NCBI RefSeq assembly: GCF_009861525.1
Contig: NZ_WVHL01000005.1
Coordinates: 2,976,001 to 3,040,000, forward strand
Source: Pseudomonas sp. LD120
GTDB lineage: Bacteria; Pseudomonadota; Gammaproteobacteria; Pseudomonadales; Pseudomonadaceae
Direction of reading: 5' to 3'
Length of the DNA stretch: 64,000 nt
Each line of letters starts with the position of its first letter. The stretch's first letter is position 1. A program made the translations under genes and the position numbers. Shown here piece by piece: positions 24,905-34,174 of this stretch. The notes under the pieces were generated by a model. It ran no database searches, had not been told where the DNA came from, and saw only the letters and a program-made list of their open reading frames with translations.

Positions 24905-26278
24905 TCAGCTCACTACGCGGTAGCACGGCTCATAGGCCGCGCCGCCAGGCAGCTTCATGCGGTGCTGCTCGACGAAGGCTTTGAGCAGTTGGTCCAGAGG
25001 CTGCATGATCGCCGAGTCGCCGTGGATGCTGTACGGGCCTTTCTCTTCGATCAGGCGGATGCCCTGGTCCTTGACGTTGCCGGCGACGATGCCGGAGAAC
25101 GCGCGACGCAGGTTGGCCGCCAATTCATGGGGCGCCAAGCCATGACTCAACTGCAGGTTGGCCATGTTCTCGTGGGTCGGATCGAAGGGGCGCTGGAAGC
25201 CTTCGTCGATCTTCAGCAGCCAGTTGAAGTGGAAGGCGTCGTTGCGCTCGCGGCGGAACTGCTTGACGGCCTTCAGGCCCTCGGTCATCTGCCGGGCCAC
25301 TTCGGTCGGGTTGTCGATGATGATCTGGTAGTGCTGCTGCGCCGCGTCGCCCAGGGTCGCCAGGACAAAGGCGTTGAGCTGCTCCAGGTAGGGCGCTGCG
25401 CTCTTGGGACCGGTCAGGATCACCGGGAACGGCAGGTCGCGGTTGTCCGGGTGCATGAGGATGCCCAGCAGGTAGAGGAATTCCTCGGCGGTGCCGGCGC
25501 CCCCCGGGAAGATGATGATGCCGTGGCCGACGCGGACGAAGGCCTCCAGGCGCTTCTCGATGTCCGGCAGGATCACCAGCTCGTTGACGATGGGGTTGGG
25601 GGCTTCGGCGGCGATGATCCCCGGCTCGGTCAGGCCCAGGTAGCGACCGCCGTTCATGCGCTGCTTGGCGTGGGCAATGGTCGCGCCCTTCATCGGGCCC
25701 TTCATCACGCCCGGACCGCAGCCGGTGCAGATGTCCAGCTTGCGCAGGCCCAGTTCGTGGCCGACCTTCTTGGTGTATTTGTATTCTTCGGTATTGATCG
25801 AGTGGCCGCCCCAGCACACCACCATCTTCGGCTCGACGCCGGGGCGCAGGGTGCGGGCGTTGCGCAGCAGGTGGAAGACGTAGTCGGTGATGCCCTGGGA
25901 GCTGTCCAGGTCGATGCGCTGGCTGTCCAGTTCGTTCTCGGTGTAGACGATGTCGCGCAGGGCGCTGAAGAGCATTTCCCGGGTGCTGGCAATCATCTCG
26001 CCGTCGACGAAGGCGTCGGCCGGCGCGTTGAGCAACTCCAGGCGCACGCCGCGGTCCTGCTGGTGAATGCGTACTTCGAAATCGTGGTAGGCGTCGAGGA
26101 TGGTCTTGGCGTTGTCGACGTGGGCACCGGTGTTGAGGATCGCCAGGGCGCATTGGCGGAACAGGGTGTAGATGCTGCCGGAACCGGCGGCGCTGAGTTG
26201 TTGTACTTCACGTTGCGAGAGGGTTTCCAGGCTGCCTTTCGGGCTAACCGAAGCATTGATCACGTGTCTTTGCGGCAT
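24905..26278 (-). CDS. ppnN: pyrimidine/purine nucleotide 5'-monophosphate nucleosidase
   Basis: 457 residues, near the 454 of E. coli PpnN (YgdH), with the same N-domain / LOG-fold / C-domain layout. It hydrolyses nucleoside monophosphates to base plus ribose 5-phosphate and in E. coli is stimulated by (p)ppGpp. The Rossmann-like centre shows MVVCWGGHSI, CTGCGPGVMKGPMKGA and IIIFPGGAGTAEEFLYLL, the LOG-family PGGxGTxxE catalytic motif. The C-terminus GDSAIMQPLDQLLKAFV corresponds to the PpnN-specific extension. Single gene with its own terminator. Confidence 0.92.
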   Translation of the reverse strand: MPQRHVINASVSPKGSLETLSQREVQQLSAAGSGSIYTLFRQCALAILNTGAHVDNAKTILDAYHDFEVRIHQQDRGVRLELLNAPADAFVDGEMIASTREMLFSALRDIVYTENELDSQRIDLDSSQGITDYVFHLLRNARTLRPGVEPKMVVCWGGHSINTEEYKYTKKVGHELGLRKLDICTGCGPGVMKGPMKGATIAHAKQRMNGGRYLGLTEPGIIAAEAPNPIVNELVILPDIEKRLEAFVRVGHGIIIFPGGAGTAEEFLYLLGILMHPDNRDLPFPVILTGPKSAAPYLEQLNAFVLATLGDAAQQHYQIIIDNPTEVARQMTEGLKAVKQFRRERNDAFHFNWLLKIDEGFQRPFDPTHENMANLQLSHGLAPHELAANLRRAFSGIVAGNVKDQGIRLIEEKGPYSIHGDSAIMQPLDQLLKAFVEQHRMKLPGGAAYEPCYRVVS

Positions 26279-26488
26279 TCATCCATTTCCTGAAAGCTGC
26301 GCCACCACACCGTTTGGCGCAGTGGCGAAAAAGTGGGGCAGTGAACAGAGCCACCGGTACGGGGCTTGGTTTCCAGCGGCAGGGCAAGAAAGCAAACGTC
26401 GTTGCGAGGGTATTCGCTGCTTGAATCTACCTCATGCGGGCCCGCCGTGGCGGGAAAAATGATGATTCGCCGCGGCCACATCCGTGAA

Positions 26489-26713
26489 TCAGGCAAAGGC
26501 CCGTTGCACGAGTTGCGGCAGAACCTCGCCGGCCGGGCCCGTCAGGCTGTACGCCTGTGGCGCGCGACACGCCTGAGGCTGCGGGTCGAAGTGCTCCCAC
26601 AGGCCGGTCAGGGCATCGCGAAAAGTCGAGATGCCACTTTCCGCCGAGACGGCGGCACCGCTTCATACCACTATATGCCGGGCCTGGGCCAGGCGCTTGG
26701 GATCGAACGGCAT
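26489..26713 (-). pseudogene. remnant of a Sir2-family deacylase gene
   Basis: Reading the minus strand from an ATG at 26713 gives MPFDPKRLAQARHIVV, then a TGA, then in the same frame SGAAVSAESGISTFRDALTG and LWEHFDPQ. This is the NAD-binding start of a sirtuin (normally IVVFTGAGVSAESGIPTFRDA). The frame then jumps to AYSLTGPAGEVLPQLVQ and a stop, which resembles sirtuin C-termini. Only 75 codons remain of about 245, so the middle is deleted, a TGA replaces part of the FTGAG motif, and the second Gly of that motif is Ala. It is clearly non-functional. Confidence 0.75.
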
Positions 26714-26890
26714 GGTTGAACATGTTCCGGGCGTGGGTGAAAGAACGGAGCGGCTGTTTCCGTGTTCGGACCGGTACTAAAAAAGCGCCGGGCTTGCAGC
26801 GTAAATGAATTTATCCTCAAGTCGCCGCTCATAACGCTTGTCAGCGCTCATGTCTGTAGCCGCCTCAATCCATCAGGGAGTGTCACCCTC

Positions 26891-27295
26891 ATGAACCCAG
26901 CCTCGCCCCTCAACCCCGGTACCCACTCCCGTTTGATTCTGGTGGTGGAGGATGAGCCGACGGTGCTGGAGTTTCTCCGCGAGATCTTGCAAGACGAAGG
27001 GCTTGCCACCGAAGGCTTTGAACGTGCCGATCAGGCGTGGGAATACTTGCAGGAGCGGGCGGCGGACGTGGCCCTGTTGCTGACTGATATCAGCATGCCC
27101 GGCACCCTCAATGGCGCCAGCCTGAGCAACCTGTGCGGTGAGCGCTGGCCGTTGCTGCCGATCGTGATCATGTCGGGTTTCGAGACCCCCGAGAGCTCCG
27201 GGGTGCGTTATCCGGTGTCCTTCATTCGCAAGCCCTGGACCATCGGGCAGGTCCTCGACTGCGTGCAAGGTGCGTTGAAATCGGCTCAGGGTTGA
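26891..27295 (+). CDS. single-domain response regulator (receiver only)
   Basis: 134-residue CheY-like receiver. Acidic pair in LVVEDEPTV, phospho-acceptor Asp in LLLTDISMPG, Ser in IVIMSGFE, and Lys in FIRKPW, all in the canonical order. No output domain, and no histidine kinase nearby, so it is an orphan that may feed a phosphorelay or bind a partner protein. AGGGAG lies 11 bases before the ATG. Confidence 0.85.
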   Translation: MNPASPLNPGTHSRLILVVEDEPTVLEFLREILQDEGLATEGFERADQAWEYLQERAADVALLLTDISMPGTLNGASLSNLCGERWPLLPIVIMSGFETPESSGVRYPVSFIRKPWTIGQVLDCVQGALKSAQG

Positions 27296-27328
27296 GGCGT
27301 TGCGCCTCACCCCGGCCAATCGCCGGTG

Positions 27329-28198
27329 TTACTCCTTGACGCTCATGAACTCATTGGCCCAGACGATGTAATCCTCGGGTTGGGTGTAGGTATGCGCCAG
27401 CTCGGTGGCGCTCAGGTCCGAGGCCTGGGTGAAGATCTGCCGCTGTTCGCGCAGGCAGTCGTAGGTGGCCTTGATCGCGGCGAAGTAGGCGGCATGGCCG
27501 TCCACCGCGATTTTCACCCCCAGCTCGGCCAGGCGGGCATCGTCGCGCAGCTCCGGGTTGCCGTAGGTCACCAGCATCAGCGGCACGCTCAGGTGCTCGG
27601 AGATCTGTTCCAGTTGCTCGAAATCACGGATACCGACCATGCAGATGGCATCGGCGCCGGCGCGTTCATATTGCTGGGTGCGGCTGATGATTTCCTGCAC
27701 TGGCAGGATGCCGGCGTTGGTCCGGGCGATGAGCGCCAGCTCCGGATCGACCCGGGCTTCCAGGGCGGCGCGGATTTTGCCGACGCCTTCGGCGACCGAA
27801 ATCAGGTCGGTGGATTTACGTCCGAACTGTGCCGGCAGCAGGGTATCTTCGATGGTCAGCGCGGCGATGCCGGCGCGCTCCAGTTCCACCACGGTGCGCA
27901 TCACGTTGAGGGCGTTGCCATAGCCGTGGTCGGCGTCGGCGATCACCGGCAACTGAGCCACGCGGCCGATGCGGGTGGCTTGCTCGGCGAACTCGCTGAG
28001 GGTGATCAAGGCGAAGTCGGGGGCCGCCAGCACTTGCAGCGAAGCCACGGAGCCGCCGAGGATGCCCACTTCAAAACCCAGGTCGGCGGCGATGCGGGCG
28101 GACATCGGGTCGAACACTGAAGCGGTGTGGTAGCAGGAGTGGGAAGCGATCAGTTCACGGAAACCGCGGCGCAAATCTTGATGGGAAAGCCTGGACAT
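27329..28198 (-). CDS. oxaloacetate decarboxylase (PEP mutase/isocitrate lyase superfamily)
   Basis: 289 residues. The family loop VIADADHGYGNALNVMRTV holds the metal-binding Asp residues, with TIEDTLLPAQFG and LALIARTNAG following. The length and pattern match the characterised P. aeruginosa PA4872 oxaloacetate decarboxylase, which lacks the Cys loop of isocitrate lyase. It converts oxaloacetate to pyruvate and CO2. Single gene, divergent from the saccharopine-dehydrogenase-like gene across 436 bp. Confidence 0.85.
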   Translation of the reverse strand: MSRLSHQDLRRGFRELIASHSCYHTASVFDPMSARIAADLGFEVGILGGSVASLQVLAAPDFALITLSEFAEQATRIGRVAQLPVIADADHGYGNALNVMRTVVELERAGIAALTIEDTLLPAQFGRKSTDLISVAEGVGKIRAALEARVDPELALIARTNAGILPVQEIISRTQQYERAGADAICMVGIRDFEQLEQISEHLSVPLMLVTYGNPELRDDARLAELGVKIAVDGHAAYFAAIKATYDCLREQRQIFTQASDLSATELAHTYTQPEDYIVWANEFMSVKE

Positions 28199-28634
28199 AA
28201 CAGCTCCGAGATAGGATCGAGAGATCGACCTTGAGGTCGAGTCAGATTTTGCAATCAGTTCCCTTGGCGAGCCGGGGAAAGAGCGGCTCGCAGCGAAACG
28301 TTAGTGGGGCAAATGAAGATGAATCAAGGTGGGTAGCAAGGCGTCTTTATCCCGCTCGGTTGCGCGAACCGGCAGGTTTGTTATGCGAGGCCGACATAGC
28401 AGAACGAGGCTATCACGCTCCAAGGCCGTAGTTGATGAGGAATTTGCATAGCATTATGCCGGACCGGCATTGGCATTTTTTTCTAACTGAATATTACAGA
28501 TGCCTGCCGAGGGGACTTCAGGTGCTGATTGGCGCTGTTCGGGTACTTGTCGAGCGCTGGTAAATCAACCAAGCTGCCGCGCCTCGAATGGCAGCTTGGC
28601 AACTGCGCAATGGCTTGGTTCAAGGATGCAGGTA
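28199..28634. other. 436-bp divergent intergenic region with palindrome and stem-loop
   Basis: No gene seen. It holds a 15-bp perfect palindrome ATGCCGGACCGGCAT (28456-28470) followed by a seven-T run. Nearer the plus-strand gene is a strong stem-loop with 10-bp perfect arms, CCAAGCTGCC (28569-28578) and GGCAGCTTGG (28590-28599). The latter would lie in the leader of the following mRNA. Confidence 0.5.
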
Positions 28635-29762
28635 ATGACGCTCAGGGTGTTGGTGGTCGGTGGTTATGGCAATTTCGGCAGCATCGTCTGCCGCTATCTG
28701 ATCCAGACGCCCGGGGTGCATCTGCTGATTTCCGGGCGCGACCCGCACAAGCTCGCGGCCAAGGTTCAGGCGCTGCAAGCCGAGGGTGGACAGCCCTGCG
28801 AAGGCTGGTGCGGCGATGCCATGGGCCCGCAGTGGGTGCCAGCGCTCAAGGCCCTGGACGTGCATTGGGTGATCCACACCGCAGGGCCGTTCCAGGGCCA
28901 GCCCTATGCGGTGGCCCAGGGCTGCATCGAGGTTGGGGTCAACTACTGCGACCTGGCCGACTGCCGCCAGTTCGTGCGCGGTATCGGCACCCTGGATGAA
29001 GCGGCCCGGGCCGCCGGGGTGGCACTCCTCAGCGGGTGCAGTTCGGTGCCGACCCTGTCGACGGCGATCATCGATGAACACCGTGAGCGTTTCTCCCGCA
29101 TCGATCGGATCGAGCACGGTATTTCCTCCTCGGCGAAAATGCCCGGCCTGTCCACCATCCAGGGCGTGCTGGCCTACGCTGGCCGGCCGATCCTGCAACT
29201 CAAGAACGGCCAACCACACCCGGTGATCGGCTGGCAGGGCCTGACCCTGCGCAAGCTGCCCAGGTTGGGCATGCGGCTGGTGGCCAATGTCGATGTGCCG
29301 GACTTGGACCTGTTCGCCGAGCGCTACGGCGCCCACACCCTGAGCTTCAAGGCCGGCGCCGGGCTGAAGATCGCCGGGCTGGCCAACGCCCTGCTGGCCC
29401 AGGCGGTGAAGCTCGGGCTGATCGCCGACCCGGCGCCGTGGGCGGCGCGTCTGCATCGTTGCGGCACTTGGTTTGAAGGTTTCGGCGACGGCCTCAGTGC
29501 CCTGTACGTGGACGTGCAGGGCCTGGGCCGGGACGGTCAGCCGCTGTCGATGTACGCGCAGTTGACCGCCACCCACGATCACGGCCCGGAGATCCCCAGC
29601 TGCGCGGCAGTGGCCCTGGTGCACAAGCTGCTGGCCGGCCAGGTGCCGGCACCGGGGGCGCGCTCCAGTGCCGGCGAGGTCAGTGTCGAGGAGTACCTGC
29701 GGGCGATCGACGATGCGGCTCACCTGCAGATGCAGGTGAGCTTCTCGCGCCAGGCGGTTTAA
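28635..29762 (+). CDS. saccharopine dehydrogenase NADP-binding family protein
   Basis: 375 residues. N-terminal Rossmann motif VLVVGGYGNFGSIVCRYL with the acidic/basic switch at LLISGRDPHK, then HTAGPFQGQPYAVAQGCIE and the YCDLADCR segment conserved in this superfamily. Many members act on unknown substrates rather than saccharopine. ATG 28635 has AAGGA eight bases upstream; longer frames extend into the leader stem-loop. It ends 7 bp from the convergent beta-propeller gene. Confidence 0.75.
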   Translation: MTLRVLVVGGYGNFGSIVCRYLIQTPGVHLLISGRDPHKLAAKVQALQAEGGQPCEGWCGDAMGPQWVPALKALDVHWVIHTAGPFQGQPYAVAQGCIEVGVNYCDLADCRQFVRGIGTLDEAARAAGVALLSGCSSVPTLSTAIIDEHRERFSRIDRIEHGISSSAKMPGLSTIQGVLAYAGRPILQLKNGQPHPVIGWQGLTLRKLPRLGMRLVANVDVPDLDLFAERYGAHTLSFKAGAGLKIAGLANALLAQAVKLGLIADPAPWAARLHRCGTWFEGFGDGLSALYVDVQGLGRDGQPLSMYAQLTATHDHGPEIPSCAAVALVHKLLAGQVPAPGARSSAGEVSVEEYLRAIDDAAHLQMQVSFSRQAV

Positions 29763-29769
29763 CGCCGGC

Positions 29770-31095
29770 TTACCACAGCAGGGGCTTGGCGAGGTCTTTC
29801 CAGAACAGCCAGCGGCGCAGTTCGTGGTGCTCGCCGGTGCCGATCTGCCAGTCCGGTCGTCCGCCCTCCAGGGCGATCTTGACGATGATCCCGGCATAAG
29901 TCGCGGCCACCAGGGTCTTGCCATCGGCGCTGATGTCCATGGCGGTGAGGGTCGAGCCAATGTAGTGCTGCCAGCGCTGCTCGCCGGTTTCACTGATGGC
30001 CCGCAGGTAGCCGTAGGCGTCGCCGATGATGAACTCGTCGCCCCGTGAAGCCGCGGCGTACACCCGGGCACCTTCCTGCAGCACCGGGGTGCGCGGGTCG
30101 TCACTGTAGAAGTCGGTGCTCAGACCCGGCAGGTCGGCCACCGCCACCCCCAGGCTGGCGCCACCATAGAAGTGGCAGGCATTGAGCAGCAGGCGGTCGC
30201 CGCGCAGGTTGAAGTGAGCGAAGTGCGGGTACTCGCTGGCGGGACCGATCTGCGCGACCTGCTGCAACTTCGCATCGAACACCAGGTGCATCCCGCTTTG
30301 TTCGCCCACGGCGATCCACTGGCCGTCGGGCGACACCGCGCCATGTTCCATGCTCAGGCCGATGCTCAGGTCTTCAGCGGTGACGCCGTCGGCCAGGTCC
30401 TGCTGGATGTCCTCAAGGCTGCGCAGCAGGCGTGTGGCGCCATCGGCAGCCAGGACGAAGATGCCGTCGGCACTCACCAGCAGCACCCGGCGCCCGTCGG
30501 GGAAGGGGGTCAGGCTGGTGGGAGCGGGGCGTCCGCTGTCTTCAAGCTCCAGACCCGCAGGCAGGCCCGCGTGAGGGGTGGGCCAGGGAAAGCTTGCCAC
30601 CTGAGGCCCGTTCCAGCCGTCAGTGACCTGGATGCCCTCGGCCCGGCCCCAGGCGAAATAGCGTCGCTGCGGGCACATGCCGAAGCACTCCACCTGCTCC
30701 AGGGTCTGGATCCGTGCATCGTCGATATGCACCACGAAGCCGGCCTCGTAGGGCGTGCCGATGCGGGCCAGCAGGCTGCCGTCCGGCAACAGGGCCAGGG
30801 TCGGAATCATCCGCCCCTGGCTGTCCAGGCGCGGCGTCAGTGGGAAGTGTGCCGGTGGCCAGTCCTGGCGAAAGGCCTGGCGCGTGGCCTCGTCATGGGG
30901 GCCCTGATTGCTCGCTTCCAGGGCGGCTTGCCAGTCCGCCAGCAGGTGCTCGGTGTCAGGCATGTTCGGCTCCTTCAAGCCCTTCCAGCCCTCGCGGGTG
31001 CCGGTTTCGACATAGTGGTTGATGTCGCGGGCATAGGTCAGCACGGCTTGCTGCCATTGCTGTTGCGGGGACAGGTTCGAATTCGACTGGGACAT
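29770..31095 (-). CDS. WD40/beta-propeller-like hypothetical protein
   Basis: 441 residues without a signal peptide. Repeated blade-like strands such as HGAVSPDGQWIAVGEQSGMH, LTPFPDGRRVLLVSADGIFV and TAMDISADGKTLVAATYAGI suggest a beta-propeller. The N-terminal ~90 residues are helical and polar. AAGGAG lies about 11 bases before ATG 31095. Function unknown; probably a scaffold or stress-related protein. No operon partner. Confidence 0.65.
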   Translation of the reverse strand: MSQSNSNLSPQQQWQQAVLTYARDINHYVETGTREGWKGLKEPNMPDTEHLLADWQAALEASNQGPHDEATRQAFRQDWPPAHFPLTPRLDSQGRMIPTLALLPDGSLLARIGTPYEAGFVVHIDDARIQTLEQVECFGMCPQRRYFAWGRAEGIQVTDGWNGPQVASFPWPTPHAGLPAGLELEDSGRPAPTSLTPFPDGRRVLLVSADGIFVLAADGATRLLRSLEDIQQDLADGVTAEDLSIGLSMEHGAVSPDGQWIAVGEQSGMHLVFDAKLQQVAQIGPASEYPHFAHFNLRGDRLLLNACHFYGGASLGVAVADLPGLSTDFYSDDPRTPVLQEGARVYAAASRGDEFIIGDAYGYLRAISETGEQRWQHYIGSTLTAMDISADGKTLVAATYAGIIVKIALEGGRPDWQIGTGEHHELRRWLFWKDLAKPLLW

Positions 31096-31369
31096 GCGCT
31101 CAGGACTCCTTGTGGCGCTGGAAAGGTGCGGCAAACCGGGGGGGGGCCGGAAAAACGCGCAGTTTATCCCTAGGGGGCGTTTCTTTTACAAGCGTCCCGG
31201 GGTTTTGCTGAGAGGAAAAGTCGTTGCCGTTCGGGTTTGTTGCAGCCGTGTGGCCATGGCCGGGAAGTGCTTGGACAGTCAGCAGAAAAATGTCAGATTT
31301 TGAGTCGCGGCCTGGACCTTTTTCCGCAATACGCAATCATTACTGGGTGAAAAACATAAGGAGAGACGC

Positions 31370-31870
31370 ATGTTCATTCGGTCATTGACCCTCGCTACTC
31401 TGCTCGCTGTCACCGGCCCCGTCCTGGCTGCCGACAACGATGGCCCATTGATTCAGGACCTGGGCAAGTCACGGCCATTGATCGTGATCGCTCCCAGCAA
31501 AGTGGACCCGACCCTGGTGAGCCTGAAGAAGTCCCTGGATGAACCGGCCAACCGTCAAGCCTTCAACGAACGCAACATGGTCCTGTACACGGTGATCAAT
31601 ACCATCGGCCAGCGCGATGGCAAGGACATCGATCCGCAATCCACCATGGCCCTGATCCGCAGCCTCAAGCTCGGCGCCGGGGCGCAGACCAAGGTGATCC
31701 TGGTGGGCAAGGACGGCGAGAAGAAACTGGAGCATTCCGGGGCCATCGAGCTCAAGGAGCTTTTCAGTACCGTTGACCAATTGCCAGCGGCGGAGAAGCA
31801 GGCCGCGGCTCCAGCCCCGGCCCCAGAACCGGAAACCAAACCGGCCAATGCCAAGGTGCTGAACGATTGA
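31370..31870 (+). CDS. DUF4174 domain secreted protein
   Basis: 166 residues. Signal peptide FIRSLTLATLLAVTGPVLAA with cleavage near residue 20, then a thioredoxin-like DUF4174 domain (KSRPLIVIAPSKVDPTLVSL, and KVILVGKDGEKKLEHSG). A Pro/Ala/Glu-rich tail (AAAPAPAPEPETKPA) follows. The family is of unknown function and periplasmic. An AAGGAG site precedes the ATG. Confidence 0.75.
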   Translation: MFIRSLTLATLLAVTGPVLAADNDGPLIQDLGKSRPLIVIAPSKVDPTLVSLKKSLDEPANRQAFNERNMVLYTVINTIGQRDGKDIDPQSTMALIRSLKLGAGAQTKVILVGKDGEKKLEHSGAIELKELFSTVDQLPAAEKQAAAPAPAPEPETKPANAKVLND

Positions 31871-31949
31871 CTTGCAGGGGCGGCTAGCCCGGGGCAGGTG
31901 CTGAACGCCGCGGCGCTTGCCAACCCGCATCGCCTCGGCCTGGGCGCGA

Positions 31950-33125
31950 TTACCGCGCTTCGAGGGTCTGGCGCAGCTTGTCGACGATCATCTCCACTTC
32001 CGCGGCATCGATCACCAGGGGTGGCAGCAGGCGGATGGTGTTGCCCCGGGTGACATTGATCAGCAGGCCATGATCTCGGGCGGCGATCTGCACCAGCTGG
32101 CGCGCCGGCTGCACCAGCTCGATCCCTACCATCAGCCCCAGCCCGCGAACCTCCCGCACCGCTGGATGCCCTGCCAGTTCCTCCCGCAGCCGACGCAGCA
32201 GTTGGGCGCCGCGTTGCTCGGCGTTGGCCAGCAACTGCTGCTCCTCGATGATCTCCAACACGGTGCAGGCCGCCCGACAAGCCAGGGGATTGCCGCCGAA
32301 GGTACTGCCATGGCTGCCTGGGGTGAACAGTTCGGCGGCCTTGCCCCGGGCCAGGCAGGCGCCGATGGGAATGCCGTTGCCCAGGCCCTTGGCCAGAGTC
32401 ATCACATCCGGCACCACCCCTTCGTGCTGGCAGGCGAACCAGCGCCCGGTGCGCCCGACGCCGGTCTGGATCTCGTCGAGCATCAGCAACCAGTTGCGCC
32501 GTGTGCACAGTTCGCGCACGGCCTTGAGGTAGCCGGGCGCAGCCAGCTGGATACCGCCTTCACCCTGGATCGGCTCCATCAGTACGGCGCTGATGCGCGG
32601 ACCGTGCTTGGCAGCCACTGACGCCAGGGCGGCCAGATCGCCGAATGGCACCTTGAGAAAACCGTCCGGCAGTTGGCCATAGCCCAGGCGCACCGCCGGG
32701 CCATCACTGGCGGAGAGGGTGGCCAGGGTACGGCCGTGAAAAGCGTTGTGCATGACCACCACCAAGGGCTGTTCGATACCCTTGTGCCAGGCGTGAAGAC
32801 GCGCCAGCTTGAGCGCGGTTTCATTGGCCTCGGCCCCTGAATTGTTGAAGAACACCCGCCCCATGCCGCTCAGGCGGGTCAGCTTGGCGGCCAGTTGCTG
32901 CTGCCAGTGGATGTCATAGAGGTTGGAGCTGTGCAGCAGCAGGCCGGCCTGTTCGCTGATGGCACTGACCAGCCGCGGATGAGCGTGGCCGATGCCGGTC
33001 ACCGCGACCCCGGCGATGGCGTCCAGGTATTCGCGACCGGCCTGGTCCCAGAGGCGGGTGCCCAGGCCTTTGCAAAAACTCAGTGACAGGGGTTGGTAGG
33101 TGCTCATCAGGCAGGCGGCGGTCAT
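31950..33125 (-). CDS. argD: acetylornithine aminotransferase-like class III aminotransferase
   Basis: About 391 residues. PLP enzyme transferring the terminal amino group of N-acetylornithine or a related omega-amino acid to 2-oxoglutarate. The PLP lysine is in MTLAKGLGNGIPIG, with LMLDEIQTGVGRTGRW before it and FFNNSGAEANETALKLAR binding the phosphate. The start is uncertain: the family-like beginning is MTAACLMSTYQPLSLSF (ATG 33125), with an ATG at 33140 and a GTG at 33173 also in frame. It is divergent from a LysR gene and is probably an accessory copy, not the main biosynthetic one. Confidence 0.8.
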   Translation of the reverse strand: MTAACLMSTYQPLSLSFCKGLGTRLWDQAGREYLDAIAGVAVTGIGHAHPRLVSAISEQAGLLLHSSNLYDIHWQQQLAAKLTRLSGMGRVFFNNSGAEANETALKLARLHAWHKGIEQPLVVVMHNAFHGRTLATLSASDGPAVRLGYGQLPDGFLKVPFGDLAALASVAAKHGPRISAVLMEPIQGEGGIQLAAPGYLKAVRELCTRRNWLLMLDEIQTGVGRTGRWFACQHEGVVPDVMTLAKGLGNGIPIGACLARGKAAELFTPGSHGSTFGGNPLACRAACTVLEIIEEQQLLANAEQRGAQLLRRLREELAGHPAVREVRGLGLMVGIELVQPARQLVQIAARDHGLLINVTRGNTIRLLPPLVIDAAEVEMIVDKLRQTLEAR

Positions 33126-33226
33126 GGCGGCTGATTCCATCGTTGTGGGTGTGTTGCCAGTATCGTTAGCCACCTTGGATGGATAAACTCGCCATTTCTT
33201 TAATCATCTTGAAATCAGGGTTGATA

Positions 33227-34174
33227 ATGGATCTGTTCCAGGCAATGTCGGTGTACGTCAAGGTGGTGGAAGCGGGGAACATGACCGCTGCCGCGCGGGA
33301 ATGCGGCATGTCCACCACCATGGTCGGCAATCACCTGCGGGCCCTGGAACAGCGTCTCGGGGTGCGCCTGCTCCATCGCACGACGCGACGCCAGCGCCTC
33401 ACCGACTTCGGCAGCGATTATTACCAGCGCTGCCTGGCGGTACTGGGGCTGGTGGCGGACTCCGAGCGCCTGGCGGAACAGGTCCAGGGCGAACCCACCG
33501 GCACCTTGCGCATCACCGCGCCGTTGACCTTCGGTACCGAGCGCCTGGCGCCAGCCCTGAGCGAGTTCCGGGAGCGCTGTCCGCAGGTCAAGGTGGAACT
33601 GACCCTGGCCAACCAGCGCTTCGACTTGACTGACGGCACCTTCGATGTGGCCGTGCGCCTGGGCAACCTGGACACCTCGGCGCTGATCGCCCGGCGTCTG
33701 CAGGATTACACCCTGACCATTTGCGCCGCGCCGGAGTACCTGGAGCGCTGCGGTACGCCGCAAGTGCCGGAAGACCTGCAGCAGCACAACTGCCTGGCCT
33801 TTGCCTACCCGGCCGGTGACGAGTGGAGTTCCACCGCCACCCAGTGGCCCTTGCGTGGGCCCGAGGGCGATGTGCTGATTCCGGTGTCCGGCTCGCTGCT
33901 GACCAACACCTCGTCCGGTCTGCACCGTGCGGCCCGGGGTGGGCTGGGGCTGGTGATGATGCCCGATGCGCTGGTGGAGGAGGACCTGCAGCAGGGCCGG
34001 CTGGTGCCGGTGCTGCAGGACTATCAGTTGCCGTTTCGGACGATGCACCTGTTGTATGCCCAGGACCGCTACCGCCTGCCCAAGCTGCGCCACTTTGTCG
34101 ACTTCGCCCTGCAGAAGTGGGGGCGTCAGGCCGACTCGGCGGCCAGCAACATCATCGCTGCCGACAAGGTATGA
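33227..34174 (+). CDS. LysR-family regulator
   Basis: 315 residues. Helix-turn-helix in the first 65 (MDLFQAMSVYVKVVEAGNMT, then MSTTMVGNHLRALEQRLGVR), of the CrgA/DsdC-like type. The effector domain shows GTLRITAPLTFGTERLAP and FDVAVRLG. ATG 33227 matches the family start; an upstream start at 33179 is possible. It is divergent from the argD-like gene, with little room for separate promoters, so it likely regulates it. Its last 49 bases overlap the 3' end of the convergent NUDIX gene. Confidence 0.85.
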   Translation: MDLFQAMSVYVKVVEAGNMTAAARECGMSTTMVGNHLRALEQRLGVRLLHRTTRRQRLTDFGSDYYQRCLAVLGLVADSERLAEQVQGEPTGTLRITAPLTFGTERLAPALSEFRERCPQVKVELTLANQRFDLTDGTFDVAVRLGNLDTSALIARRLQDYTLTICAAPEYLERCGTPQVPEDLQQHNCLAFAYPAGDEWSSTATQWPLRGPEGDVLIPVSGSLLTNTSSGLHRAARGGLGLVMMPDALVEEDLQQGRLVPVLQDYQLPFRTMHLLYAQDRYRLPKLRHFVDFALQKWGRQADSAASNIIAADKV

